From positions 1 to 64,000 of the forward strand of contig JAUCCN010000005.1 in the NCBI GenBank assembly GCA_034676185.1: 64,000 nucleotides of DNA, in the 5' to 3' direction. Source of the stretch: UBA7396 sp034676185. Its GTDB lineage: Bacteria; Patescibacteriota; Gracilibacteria; BD1-5; UBA6164. The number at the start of each line of letters is the position of its first letter. Positions within the stretch are counted from its first letter, which is position 1. Of this stretch, positions 1-11,111 are shown in pieces. The position numbers were made by a program, and so were the translations under genes. The notes below the pieces were generated by a model, which saw nothing but the letters and a program-made list of their open reading frames with translations, searched no databases and was not told the DNA's origin.

Positions 1-55
1 TACAAAATCTATGGTTGATGCAAAAGGGTTAGACTTTTACGGAATGCCAAGATAA
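1..55 (+). CDS. C-terminal end of an unidentified protein (5' part outside window)
   Basis: The frame starting at base 2 reads the last 17 residues of a protein, ending DFYGMPR before TAA at 53-55. A strong intrinsic terminator follows directly, which supports a genuine gene end. Too little is visible to name a family. Confidence 0.6.
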   Translation, partial: TKSMVDAKGLDFYGMPR

Positions 56-65
56 TAAAAAATCC

Positions 66-99
66 AAAAGATTAAAGCAAAATGTTTTAATCTTTTTTT
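66..99 (+). terminator. Intrinsic terminator
   Basis: Inverted repeat AAAAGATTAAA (66-76) / TTTAATCTTTT (86-96) followed by a T tract, 11 bases after the stop of the truncated first gene and before rsmE. Confidence 0.8.
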
Positions 100-117
100 A
101 GTAATAATATATAAATA

Positions 118-825
118 ATGCAAAGATTTTTCCTACAAACCTTTTATTTATGAGAAAAGGAACTTATTTTACAAGATGAAGAAATCATCTATCAATTGGT
201 AAAAGTTTTAAGATCGAAATCTTGAGACCAAGTTATCTTTTTTGATGGGAAAACTTTGTTTGATTATGTATACGAAGTTCGCTCTATTGATAAAAAAAAT
301 ATTATTTTTGTTTTTGTTTCAAAAATTGAGAAATTCCAAGAACAAAAAATATTAAATTTATATCAATCACTTCCAAATAAAATTGATAAAATAGAGGATA
401 TTATTCAAAAATGAACTGAAATTTGATACAATAATTTTTATTTTTTTCGTTCTGAAAGAAGTCAGGATTTAAAACTTTCAGAAAATAAAGTACTGAGATT
501 TGAAAAAATTATTCAGGAAGCTTCTGAACAATCAGGAAGAAATATAATTCCTCAAATATATTTTTTAGAAAAACTTAATCTATCAGATATGAAAGGGAAA
601 AATATTTTTTTTCATACTGATAAGAATACTTCTCAAAAATTATCAGATATTTCGTTTGATTTTTCTCAAGAGATAAATATATTTGTTGGTCCAGAATGAG
701 GATTCTCACAAAAAGAAAATGATGAATTTCTGAAAAATAATTTTTTGAAAATATATTTAGGAAATAATATTCTAAGAACACAAACAACAGGAGTTGTCAC
801 TTGATTTTATATTTTACAAAAATAA
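118..825 (+). CDS. rsmE: 16S rRNA (uracil(1498)-N3)-methyltransferase RsmE
   Basis: RsmE methylates U1498 of 16S rRNA with S-adenosylmethionine. The 235-residue length matches the family. Family landmarks are seen: 'KGTEIGYNNF' then 'RSERS', the central 'KIIQEASEQSGR', and the C-terminal SPOUT knot 'VGPEGGFS' and 'LGNNILRTQTTG'. Six glycines in or near these motifs are TGA codons, so the gene only makes sense in code 25. The start is the first ATG after the upstream terminator; no Shine-Dalgarno site is obvious. It heads a likely operon with the DapF-like gene 38 bp downstream. Confidence 0.92.
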
Positions 826-863
826 AAGTCTAAAATAAATTTTTAACCCAAAGAAGAATAATT

Positions 864-3677
864 ATGAAAAATACTCTCCATGCTTATGAAGCTACAGCTT
901 CAAATACAAATACTTTTTCATTCTCAAACGATACAGAAACATGTTTTGACTCAAATGGAAATAGACTTGCTATTCAGGAAATATCTACTGGAAATACAAA
1001 CGAAATGTCAATACTCTGAAATCAAATCTTTCAAAGAAAAACATGAATAGATTCTATTATTTTTTTACAAAAAATAGGGGAGAAAAAATATAATTTTTTT
1101 GTGTATGAAAGAAATGGAACTTTTTCTTCTATGTGTGGAAATGGAGCAGGGACTTCTCTGTCTTACCTTTTTTCAAAATATGGTATTTCGCAAGCAGAGT
1201 TTATAACTCTTTCTCATCAAAGTGTACATGCAACTATCGATGAGCAAAAAGTATCTATTCAGATGTGAGTAACTCAGGAAATATCAGATGTAACAAATAT
1301 TATACAAGTAGGATTTATACTTCATAATATTTCTTCTTATATTTCGCAATTTTTAGAAAATCCCTCGTTGCTTTCTCAGAAAGTAAAAGATGAAAATAAA
1401 TTGACATATTTTCTTGAAATGTTTCAAAACCTTTCTCTTGATGAACAATTTGGTAAGTTTGTCTCAAACTTACAGATAAAAAAGTTCTCAAGCATTGCTT
1501 GAGAACCACATGTTCTTATAGATATTTGAGATACGATGAAGAATGCTTTTTTAACTTCGTATTATCTCAAAGCTATTTCTTTTTTACTCAGAATTCATTC
1601 AAATATCACGGCAGATATAAATTTTATGTTTTTTAAGCAAGAAAAAGAAAATACCTATATGCTCTATCCAAGTGAAAGATGAGTAGATGGAGGAATTCAT
1701 TTTGATCAAACACTTTCTTGTGGAACTGGAAGTGTGTGTTTGTGATCATATGTACTTGCAAAACACGATGTATGACATATTGATATTGTAAGTCGTTCTT
1801 GAAAACAGTTGGTTGTTGCTAAGGAAAATGAAGAGATGATTTTAAGCTACCCAAGAGAAAATATTTCTGTAATGGAAGAAGAGGAGGAAAAATCTTATTT
1901 TTCATCACAAGCAATTTTAGAAAATTTTAGATATCATATAGAGTCAAAATTTGGAGATATATCATCGTTATCTTATCAAGAAATACTCTGAAAATATGGA
2001 CAAAACTTTCCTGTAAGTGCTCAAAAAATTCAAAAGATATTTTGAGATATACTCTTTAGTTCTTGCTTGCATGAATCAGAATTTCCCATCGATCCATATA
2101 AAATTACTTCTAGTATAGTAGGAGCTTCTCTTGCAAAAGAATTATCTATTTCTCAGGTATACTCTCCATATTTAGATACTTTACAAGGAGAACTCAAATC
2201 ATATCCAAATGTAAAATTAAAATCTGGAAAAATATTTAATAAAATTCACCTGCTCGTTGATGAATTATCAAAATATACTCGTAATCATATGGGAATAAAA
2301 GATGTATTAAAATATATCACACTGAGAACACAAACAGTTATAGACGGAATACAAGGAATAAAACAACCAGAAATTAAAGAGATATTAAAAGAATTAGAAA
2401 AAAATTTTGAATCTATTTTATGAGTCGGAAGTTCAAATATTATTGATTCAGAATATGGAAAATTTATTTTAGAGTTGTATAAAAAATTATGAATCTATGA
2501 TATCGTATCAGAGTGTTTACCAGATTTAAAAGAACATCAAAGACATCATTTTTTGATTTCTATCATTGATAAACAAATAAAAAATCATATAGGGGAAATA
2601 TATGAAAATTTTGTAAAGCAATTACTCAGATCAGATATTCCTCATCAAGATGCAGAAAATACAAAAAAATATATTCATAAAGCTTTGCAAGATAGTGTAA
2701 TTACTTTTTTTATGCAACAAAATCTTTCTTCTCAAGAGAGAAAATTATTACAAGAAAAACAAATCATAGATACGAAATGAATGTTCGCACCACAATTATC
2801 ATCTTCAGATCTTCGTTTAAAAACTCAGCTTTCAGAGTCTTTAGAGGAAATATTAACTCATGAAGAATTTTGAATTGATTTTTTTGTGAAATATATGTCT
2901 CGTATTTCAACACAAAACAATGGTAAACCAGTACTATTATGAGAATTTAATGATGAAAAAAATGGATTTAAAAAAATGTTTATTTATTTTATTATAGATG
3001 AAAATAAACAAAAAAAATTGTTTATGGGAAAAGCAAAACAAGGTTTTGAAATTAGTTTTGAATATTTTGTTAATCTGATGAAAACTCCCCAAAATATTAT
3101 TAATTTTCAATGATGTGTGATGCTGTTATTATTATCTCTCTGAAATGTTCCTATGATAGGATCAGAAAGATGATATAGAGAAATTCTTATTCAAACACTC
3201 CAAGAGCATTTTTGAGGAAAATATGAGAAATATATCACATTTATCAAAGTTTCACAATTCGTTTGAGATTATGTTCCTACAAAAACGTGTTCTTGAGAAG
3301 ATGTTTCAAATTATTATATGTCTTTTCCTGCTGGAAGTGATCATAGTTATTTACAAGATATTTTTTCAGAATCTTTATTGAGTTCTGGAGAATTTTGAAA
3401 AATACAAACCAAAAAATTACTTGAAAATCATTTTTCTCATAAAATAGTTTCACAGGAAGAACAAGTAATCTTTTTAAAGGAACTTATAGAAGGGCTTGAC
3501 TGATATAATTTTCAACATATTTTAGAAAAAGAGGCTAAAAAGTTAATACAAAATGCACAAGAACATAAACTTCAAAATATTGAAAAAATACAACAAATAA
3601 TTTTCTATACTTGACAAGAAAGAGAAAAATTACTTTTAAATTTATATAATAGATATTTACTTCTTACTAAATTATAA
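864..3677 (+). CDS. DapF-like (diaminopimelate epimerase family) domain fused to a ~650-residue unknown region
   Basis: 937 residues; bona fide DapF is about 270-280. The first ~320 residues carry both halves of the DapF fold: 'MCGNGAGTS' (first catalytic Cys context, near residue 91) and 'SCGTGS' (second Cys context, near residue 284). DapF interconverts LL- and meso-diaminopimelate for peptidoglycan. The remaining ~650 residues are Lys/Glu-rich and mostly helical-looking, and match no family I can recall. The frame is open throughout when TGA is glycine, and no internal start with a good context suggests two genes. The stop is 1 bp from the next gene, a D-Ala-D-Ala dipeptidase, which supports a cell-wall role. 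Epimerase activity itself is an inference. Confidence 0.75.
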
Positions 3678-3678
3678 A

Positions 3679-4464
3679 ATGAAAAATTATATATCCGCTC
3701 ATATTGAATTATCTCAAGTTCCTTTGAGTATAAAAAAAACATTTTATTTGGATGATATTTTGGTCAAAGATGTTATTGAAGTGAAAGATATACAAGAAAA
3801 ACTTGTATCTATTTCGCCTCAAGATGAAAATATAAAAATTGCTCCTTTTTGGAAAGATTCACAAAATTTTTCTGATATAGAAGATCAAGAATTACAACAA
3901 ATAATTGATCTTGAAGGAAAAATCTTGCTTGAATATGTAAAAACTCATCCTTCTTTTTGAATCTCTGTTCGTGAAACTGTGTATGACAAACTGAGAGAAG
4001 TAAATAATTATTTCAAAAAGCAATGATTTGAGTTAGTGATAAAGATATGATATCGTCCTTTAGAAGTACAAAAAAAACTTTTTCAAGAAATACAAAAATA
4101 TTTTAAGAATAAATTGCCAAATCTATCACAAGAAGCTATTTATAAGCTGGTTTGTGAATATGTGAGTGATGGAGATAATTTTGTACCTCCACATTCCACT
4201 TGAGGTGCGGTTGATGTTGTTTTAATTGATCATTTGTGAGGAGAGGTTGATATGGGAAGTCCGATAAATTATCCTGGAGAATCTTCATATATTACCTATC
4301 AAGATATTTCGCCAACTCAAAAGAAAAATAGAGATTTTTTGTGTGATACAATGCTCAAGTTTTGATTTGCAAATTTGGCTTCTGAATGGTGGCATTTTTC
4401 TTATGGAGATCCTATTTGGGCTTATTTTTATGGGAAAAAGGAAAGTTTATATAATAAAATATAA
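3679..4464 (+). CDS. ddpX: D-alanyl-D-alanine dipeptidase, VanX/DdpX family
   Basis: 261 residues. VanX/DdpX enzymes are zinc dipeptidases that hydrolyse D-Ala-D-Ala. The C-terminal half has the family pattern: a substrate-loop 'GYRP' motif, the zinc-binding 'PHSTGGAVDV' (SxHxxGxAxD type), 'DMGSPI', and 'EWWHF' containing the catalytic Glu and last zinc His. The N-terminal ~90 residues are less conserved. No signal peptide is seen, so the enzyme is probably cytoplasmic. It is packed 1 bp after the DapF-like gene and 2 bp before traX, so it is very likely co-transcribed with both. Its role could be cell-wall recycling or digestion of foreign murein. Confidence 0.9.
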
Positions 4465-4466
4465 GT

Positions 4467-5108
4467 ATGGTTTTACTACTTGCTTTTTCAACTATGCTTA
4501 TTGATCATATAGGTATGATATTTTTTCCAACTGAAGATTATTGGAGAATGATTGGAAGAATAGCTTTTCCTTTATTTGCTTGGGGAATTGTAAGAGGATA
4601 TAAAATGACGAAAAATAAACTTCGTTATGCAAGAAGAATATTTATTTTGGCAATTATCTCACAACTTCCAAGTTTTTTTATATCGCCTTATATCTATAAT
4701 GTCTGTTTTACTCTTTTATTTTGACTCATTTCATTGGAAATTATAGATCACAAAAAGATAAATATAATTTTGAAAATAATTTTTGTAAGTTGTTTGCTTT
4801 TTATAGCTGATTTTTTCCAATTTGATTATGGAGTATATGGAATATTAACCATGATTTTACTTTTTTTTACTTGGCAGAAAAAAATGTCAGTAGTATATTT
4901 TTTTCTTCTGACATTTTTATTTTACTGTATAGATTTTCAAAATATAAGTATTCATTTTCATATACAAATTTTAGCTGTTTTATCAATTTTTATACTTTAT
5001 TTTACTCCAATTCAAAAATATGATTTCCCAATTAATTTTTATTTCAAATATGGTTTTTATCCAGTTCATTTAATGGTTTTGTATTTGATATTTCTTATTT
5101 TTGTTTAA
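4467..5108 (+). CDS. traX: TraX family integral membrane protein
   Basis: 213 residues. The start 'LLAFSTMLIDHIGMIFFP' followed by 'RMIGRIAFPLFAWGI' and a positively charged loop is the hallmark of the TraX family (TraX acetylates F pilin in Enterobacteria; chromosomal homologues are of unknown role). About seven hydrophobic segments are visible. One glycine is TGA at 4725. Start ATG follows the ddpX stop by 2 bp. The last 14 bases overlap the convergent membrane-protein gene on the minus strand. Confidence 0.85.
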
Positions 5109-6282
5109 AATTATCTGAATTTATTTTTGTTTCATGAGAAATAGGTTCTATTTCAAAATTGACTTCTTTTACTTCTTTTTGTAAATCAATTGCTTTTTTT
5201 CCAGAAGAAAATATGGTTTTGAAAATATAAGTAAATCAAGTGTAAATATCAAATAAAAAGGGAAATCTATATTCTCTTTTTTTTGTATATCATATTCCAA
5301 AAAAAACTAAAAATATAAGAAAAATTTGATAATTGGGTTTTCAAATAAGAATAAAAATCAGAGATAAAAGAGTGATAGAAAGTCAGTTAATAATGTGATT
5401 TCTATTTTTTGAATAGATATCAACAAGTGTAATAATATTTATATAAGGAATATAAGCCAAAATTTTATTCAATTTTTCATCTCTGAGGGAATCTAAAAAT
5501 ATTCTATCTTTTTCAAGTATTAGTGTGTATGATTGCCTTTCTTGTTTTATTCTTTCTTCAAATGAAATGAAAGTATTATTTCAGAAGTAATTTTTTAAAT
5601 ATTTTAAAAGAGAAAAAAAATAAATAGAGAGATCTTCAAATGTTGGAATTATTTGTAGATGAAAGGTAATAATATTTTCTTTTATAATTACTAAAATAGC
5701 ATAAAATCAAATAAAAATGAGATAAAATAGTAAGAGTAAAAATCAAATATTTTCATATCAAAGACTAAAAAAACTACAAATAATAAGAGTAGAAATGACA
5801 TTTACTTTTATATTATTTTCTATAATAGGACTTTTGTAATTATAAAATCTTCCTTTTAAAGTAAAGCCAATAAATGGTATAAGAGAAAGAATAATAGTGA
5901 GTATTCATTGTTCATTAAGATTGGAATTTTTTATTTGCACAATAGTATCGGTTTTTGTCATACTTGACATTTCTTTTATAGAAAAATTATCTCCAATACT
6001 TGCTTTATATGCTCCATATAAAAGCCATCAAAAAAGTCATAAAAATATGATAGAAGCAAATACATGATTTAAATAAAATCATACAATAGAAATTCCTCAA
6101 AGAAAAGTATAACTAATAAAGATAATATAATTTATCATCATAAGTATGTGAATAAAAAGAGCTGTTTTAGCATGTTTTTTTACAAAAGGATGATTGATAT
6201 TTTCTTTTTTTGAAGGGAATAATAGAAGAGCACCAAGTCAAAAGTAAGCTGAAATAGCATTGTTTATTATTTTTTTATTCAT
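5095..6282 (-). CDS. Multi-pass membrane protein, DUF4870-like N-terminus
   Basis: 395 residues, starting 'MNKKIINNAISAYFGLGALL' on the minus strand. The N-terminal ~100 residues ('HPFVKKHAKTALFIHIL', then two more hydrophobic segments) resemble the DUF4870/Tic20-like arrangement of short helical membrane proteins. Two further hydrophobic blocks occur near residues 170-220 and 310-345, separated by a hydrophilic stretch with charged helices. Many glycines inside the membrane segments are TGA. It is divergent from engB and convergent with traX (14 bp overlap). Function unknown; the DUF4870 link is a weak pattern match. Confidence 0.7.
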
Positions 6283-6361
6283 ATTCTTTCATTTTTATTA
6301 GGTGTTTTTAAAATCTTGAATATATTATACATCAAATATTCTCTAAACACAAATTTAGTAT

Positions 6362-6943
6362 ATGAAAAACCTAGAAGTTGTCTTTGACAAATCTATTTCT
6401 ATTGAGTCAAATAAAGTTTCGTTTGATAATAAAAAACAAATTGTTTTTGTTGGAAGATCTAATGTAGGAAAATCTTCTCTTATGAATGCAATATTTCAAA
6501 AAAAAGATTTAGTAAAAACAAGTTCTTTGCCTTGAAAAACAAAAACGGCAAATATTTTTAAAGTAAATAATAAATATGAATTTGTTGATTTACCGGGGTA
6601 TTGATTTGCAAAACTTGGGCAAATTCAAAAAGATAAACTTGATGCTCTTATCAGTTGGTATTTAGAAGAATTTCGTTTTGATATCAAAAAAATAGTAGTA
6701 GTACTAGATAGTAAACTTGGACCTACTGATACTGATATTGATATGTTTAAATTTATTGGGGAATTTCAAGTTCCACTTATTTTTGTTCTTAATAAAATAG
6801 ATAAATTATCAAATAATGATATTTTTAAATCGATAAAACACACAGAATGAATTTTTTTCTGACAAAGAGTAGTAGCTGCTTCAGCAAAAAGTAATACTTG
6901 AATTGATGCACTCAGAAAAGAATTAATGGAAAGTTTAAAATAA
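6362..6943 (+). CDS. engB: Ribosome biogenesis GTP-binding protein EngB (YihA/YsxC)
   Basis: 193 residues, the usual length. GTPase motifs are intact: G1 'GRSNVGKSS' at residues 31-39, G3 'DLPG' at 76-79, G4 'NKID' at 144-147 and the G5 region 'ASAKS' near 176. EngB assists assembly of the large ribosomal subunit. Glycines in the switch-I loop ('SLPGKTKT') and after DLPG are TGA. It is a single-gene unit: divergent from the membrane protein upstream and ended by a terminator that overlaps the stop. Confidence 0.95.
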
Positions 6944-6967
6944 AAGCTTTGAGAGAAGCTTTTATTT
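6942..6967 (+). terminator. Intrinsic terminator of engB
   Basis: AAAAGCTT (6942-6949) pairs with AAGCTTTT (6956-6963), followed by a T-rich tail; the stem begins inside the engB stop codon. Confidence 0.75.
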
Positions 6968-7249
6968 ATTTCCAGGAATAGAAATACACTTTTTTTCTCA
7001 AGTATTTTTTATAAATACTTTTTTTCCCAAAACTCTTTTGAGAGTGATTTTATAATCCCTGTATACCAAATCATATCACAAGAAAAATCATTTTTCTATC
7101 ATTTCTTTTTTTTCTGTATCAATAGGAAAAGAAGTATTGCCCCTAAATTTTTTGATTTGAAATAATCTATCTTCTCAAAATATTTTAGTGAGTTCTTGTT
7201 CATTTTCTATATCTATTTCTTGTCTTCATAGAGCTATTATAGTTAACTT
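6962..7249 (-). pseudogene. Unidentified ORF remnant without a start codon
   Basis: The minus strand is open for 95 codons and has host-like coding character (TGA at glycine-like positions, AGA arginines, 'GGNTSF'-type text), ending TAA at 6962. An in-frame TAA lies directly upstream at 7250-7252 and the first in-frame ATG is only ~50 codons from the end. It therefore looks like the 3' part of a gene whose 5' end was lost, abutting the broken gene on the other strand. Family not recognised. A rare non-ATG start cannot be excluded. Confidence 0.4.
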
Positions 7250-7749
7250 TTATTTTACTCAACTACTCTAGCCCCTACTTTAATCCATTTGTAATAAGTG
7301 AACATAAAGATGTATGAAAAATCTTTGATGTTCATTTTATAATTTCTTGATTTGATAAACTTCATCTAGGTGGAAGTGATGGTTTCATGAACAATATTTG
7401 AAAAATATGAATTTGTTTAGAATCATGACGTATTTATGATGAAAAATGACCAGAAATTGCAAAAAATGGAATTATAAATTTTTTAAGATTTACTTGAAAC
7501 ATTAATTGAGAAGTTAAAGAAAGAAAAAATCAAGAATTTATAAAATTTGATACTATTTATAAAAATCAAACTTTAGAATTTAAATTTGTAAAAGACTTTT
7601 TAGATTTTGAGAAAATTAGTTTAGGATAAATAATAGCTTATGATTGAGAAAAAGAGATAGTTTCAGATAGAGATTGATATATAGTTTTTACTTATATTCC
7701 AAAAAATCTTTGAGATGAATGTTTTTGTTTATGAAGTGAATTCTCCTAA
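7243..7749 (+). pseudogene. Broken succinylglutamate desuccinylase/aspartoacylase-type carboxypeptidase
   Basis: The plus frame reads 'NPFVISEHKDVGK..', 'GGSDGFMNNIGKIGICLESG', 'PEIAKNGIINFLR', then after an in-frame TAA (7627-7629) 'IIAYDGEKEIVSDRDGYI' and 'PKNLGDECFCLG'. This is the C-terminal two thirds of the AstE/AspA zinc carboxypeptidase family, including the 'LESG' element and the C-terminal barrel. The N-terminal zinc-binding part (HGNE-type motif) is missing, upstream stops close the frame, and TAA at 7627 most simply derives from GAA by one base change. Non-functional; the disruption lies beside the truncated minus-strand ORF. Confidence 0.75.
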
Positions 7750-7752
7750 ATT

Positions 7753-7781
7753 TTTGCATTTCCTAAAAAATATGTTATAAT
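7753..7781 (+). promoter_or_regulatory. Predicted promoter of the 466-residue coiled-coil protein
   Basis: -35 TTTGCA (7753-7758; or TTGCAT one base later) and consensus -10 TATAAT (7776-7781) with a 17 bp spacer. About 33 bp upstream of the ATG at 7815. Confidence 0.6.
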
Positions 7782-7814
7782 CGAGAAGAATTTATTTAAT
7801 AAAATACCCAAATT

Positions 7815-9215
7815 ATGAGTAATCTAAATAATCTTTCTCCACAAGAACTTTCTTGTATTTCGGAAGTACAAAAAGCTCCAGAAGCTCAAAGGCAAAAAAT
7901 TTTTGAAAAAGCTTGTAATGCTATCACAGACAAAACAAGTATTGCGCTTTTAGCAGCAACTTTGAGTCTGAGTTCACCAGCAGGAGCACAAAATCTTCCA
8001 CATTATGTGATAGATGAAGTATCTCTGACAACACTTCCACAATCAGCACAAATGTTGAAACCAACGCTTGCAAACATCTCAAAACAACAAGCAGTACTCG
8101 TTAAATCAGGAGAAATTCAACAACTCTATCCAGTACAAGTGCAAGTTGCAGAATGACTCAAAACTCGTGCTGATTTAGAATACATCCAAACAGGACTTTC
8201 AAGACAAACACCAGCAACTTTTTCTCAATTAACAGGAGGACAAACACAACTCACTTTATCTGGAGACTCATCAAACTATGTTCCAGTAATGCTTGGAGTT
8301 CATAGCGTTGGAAAAGGAAAAACTCCAGATGTTTCTTGGAGACAAAAATGGGGAAAAGATAACACCAGATTAAACCTTTCACCAGAAGAAGTAAAAGCAG
8401 CAACTGACGAAGCAACGAGAGAATGAATGAGACTTGCTAAAAAACCAAATGAATGGGTTGAAGCACAAAAAAAAGCAGTTATCAGACCAGAAATCCAAAA
8501 AGAATACGAAGCACTTTTTAATGCATGATTAGCAGCAATTCCACAAAATATTCAAACTCAATGACTTCTTTCAAGACTCGACCAAGCAAGTAAAGAAATT
8601 ATGGAATATTTTGCTACTTTCTCACAAAATGAAAAAGTAACTCCAAATGTGGCGTACTTTGTAGGAAGTTATGTTTTAATGACCGTTCCAAATGCAAAAG
8701 TAACCGTTCTTCAAATCGGAAATGTAAAATATGCGTTTGCTTCAGCAGATGATATTAAAAAATCTCCACTTGGAAAAAGTACTTATATAAACCAAATCTT
8801 ACAAATAAATGATGTTGCTTTAAAACAATTTTCTAGTCAAGCAGTTATAGAAGCACAAGTACAATATTTAAAAGAAAAAGGACAAAAAAGAGAGGAAAGA
8901 ATCACTCAAAGTGAACAAAGAATAGCTCAAAGTGAACAAAGAGTGGCTCAAAGTGAACAAAGAAGTCTTGAAATTAGAAAACAAACAGCAGCTCTTGATT
9001 CTGCAGGTAAACTGAGAGATGAAATATATGAAGCGATAAAAACATTAAATCCGAATGACCAAAAATCAGTAGAGATGATTCAAAAGAAACTCGGAGAAAT
9101 GAAAAAAATACTTCAAGAAATTGATAAAAATACAGATACCTATAAAATATTAGAATGAGCCTATAAACAATCAGTACAAATAGCTCAAACTAAAATTAAA
9201 AATATATCATTTTAA
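7815..9215 (+). CDS. Uncharacterised 466-residue protein with heptad repeats
   Basis: Not recognised. The N-terminus is polar with an Ala-rich stretch (residues 37-56, 'SIALLAATLSLSSPAGA') that could be a weak membrane or secretion segment. The middle contains 'VPVMLGVHSVGKGKTPDVSW'. Residues ~360-385 contain three near-identical 7-residue repeats (I/V-A/T-Q-S-E-Q-R), then a long charged coiled coil to the end. Glycine is GGA plus scattered TGA, as in neighbours. It has its own promoter and terminator and is followed by a second large Gln-rich coiled-coil gene, so the two may form a structural pair. No function can be assigned. Confidence 0.75.
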
Positions 9216-9240
9216 AACGAACAAAAGTGTTCGTTTTTTT
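9214..9240 (+). terminator. Intrinsic terminator
   Basis: AAAACGAAC (9214-9222) / GTTCGTTTT with a run of seven T, overlapping the TAA of the upstream gene. Confidence 0.85.
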
Positions 9241-9297
9241 GATTTTTTGAAAAAACTATGGTAGTATAAAGATATATTTAAAAATAAAAATACAAAT

Positions 9298-11070
9298 ATG
9301 TCTGAAACTATTGATTTTTGAGATGCATTTGGCGCTCAAGAGGAAACTCTCAACCATAGTGAAAAACAAATTCAAGAACTGAAATCAGCATTTTGAGAAA
9401 ATACATTTTCTCAAAATGATTTAGATAGTTTGAAATCAAACTACGATGATATTTCAAACCTTTTAAAAAGTGAACATAAATCTGTACTTATCACACAATT
9501 ACAAGAAAATATTCCATTAGATAATTTAAAAATAATAAAAATTATTGATTCTATTTGAGATAAAAAAGAAAATAATATTCAAAATAACGAACAAAAGCAA
9601 TATAAAAATGAACAAGAACAAGATATAATAGAGTTAGGAAATAATGTAGAATTAGAGAAAAAGAAACAAGAAATGCTGAATAGATGAATGGACATATCTA
9701 AAGAAATGGATCTTGAAAATCTAACATGATATCAAGAGCTCAAATCAGAAGCAGAAAAACAAATTCTTTCTCAAAATCCAGAACTAAAAAACAACCCAGA
9801 AGAATTACAAAAATATACCAATACATTTATTTTAACCTACCATCAAGATGCACTTTTCGCACAAAATCCTTGATTACAAGAAAAATTCTGAACACAACTC
9901 GAAACCTTTAAAACACAAGTAATAGATTCAAAACTCTTTTCATGAATAGAATTAAGTAGAAAATATACTACTATTTCAGAAGCATTTTCAAACAAACCAG
10001 GAGTCCTAAAAAGTGAAATTACTCAAGCACAAGAACTTCTTAGAGCAGATGGAGCAAAACTAAAAATTGAATGAAATCAAATCATCTCATGAATTCCAGG
10101 AAAAAATAATGAAACTCAAATCATTACTATCGATGAAAACGGAGTACAAAAAAGTATTTCAAAATACGGATACAAAATAAATGTTCCAAGTATGGTTTCA
10201 TTTGATGAAAATGCAAAAAGGGAAATAGGAACACTCAAAGAAACGATTACTCAAAACAACAACATATTACAACAATCAAACGACATATTTTCAAAACTTC
10301 CAAAAACACCCGAATTTACCAAAAACGATATACTGAATCTGCAAACCAATACACATCTTCCAAGAGAATTAGCACTGAATCTTTCAAAATACGATGATAT
10401 ACAAACTGCATTAGAAAAAAGTAAAAAAGAAAAATGACAATTAGAATCTCAAAATCAAGATACAAACTATGTTGATATGATGATAGAACTCAGTCAAAAC
10501 CAACTCGCAGAAACACAAAAACTCATCGAACAAGAATTTAAAAAACTCTATGAAACAACGCAAAACCTAGGAAAACAAAATCAAGTGTTAAATACCAGAC
10601 TTCAAAATCTCCTCCAAACAGATTTTCAAAATGGATTTTCAAATAAAGAACACCAACAACAAGCAGACAACAAAGCTCGTGAAACACTAGATTTTTTAAA
10701 TATTTTATGAATTACTAATATAAATCAAAATGATCTACAACAAATAATTAACAGAATAAACATACATCCACATGTATATGGACTCTCAAAACCATTTGAT
10801 TTAAGTGAATGACTTTCAGGAACTCCAACAGATCTATTAAAGCAAAAAAAAGAATTTTTCAATCTTTTTTCAAAAATTTATGAAAAAGCTTGATTTATTC
10901 CACCACCAAATGAAAGTATTATTCAAGGTTTTACCAAAGATTCAAGACTTTCAAATGAAACAACTTTTAAACAAAAATTAGAGGATGCGGGACTTACAAA
11001 ATGAGGATGATTACAAATTGAAAGTGTAATGAAGGTATTATGAGAAAAATCTGAAAAAATAGGAGCATAA
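9298..11070 (+). CDS. Uncharacterised 590-residue Gln/Asn-rich coiled-coil protein
   Basis: Starts 'MSETIDFGDAFGAQEE'. No signal peptide or membrane segment is evident. Long stretches of E/K/Q/N with spaced Leu/Ile (residues ~95-140, 310-345, 390-460) predict coiled coils, separated by compact segments such as 'NEKSYKYGYKINVPS'-like beta text around residue 285-300. Gln and Asn are unusually abundant (CAA, AAT/AAC). Many glycines are TGA. It has no recognisable catalytic motif. It lies 82 bp after the previous coiled-coil gene, whose terminator lies between them, so the two may be separately transcribed. Confidence 0.75.
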
Positions 11071-11104
11071 AAAAAGAATGGAACTTTTATTTCCACTCTT
11101 TTTT
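11071..11104 (+). terminator. Intrinsic terminator
   Basis: AAAAAGAaTGGAA (11071-11083) pairs with TTCCAcTCTTTTT (11091-11103), directly after the TAA of the 590-residue protein and before the convergent small membrane gene. Confidence 0.7.
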
Positions 11105-11111
11105 CTTTTAT

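Noticed and set aside
9726..9911. Basic ORF inside the 590-residue gene
   Set aside because: Different frame within a continuous coding region; no start context.
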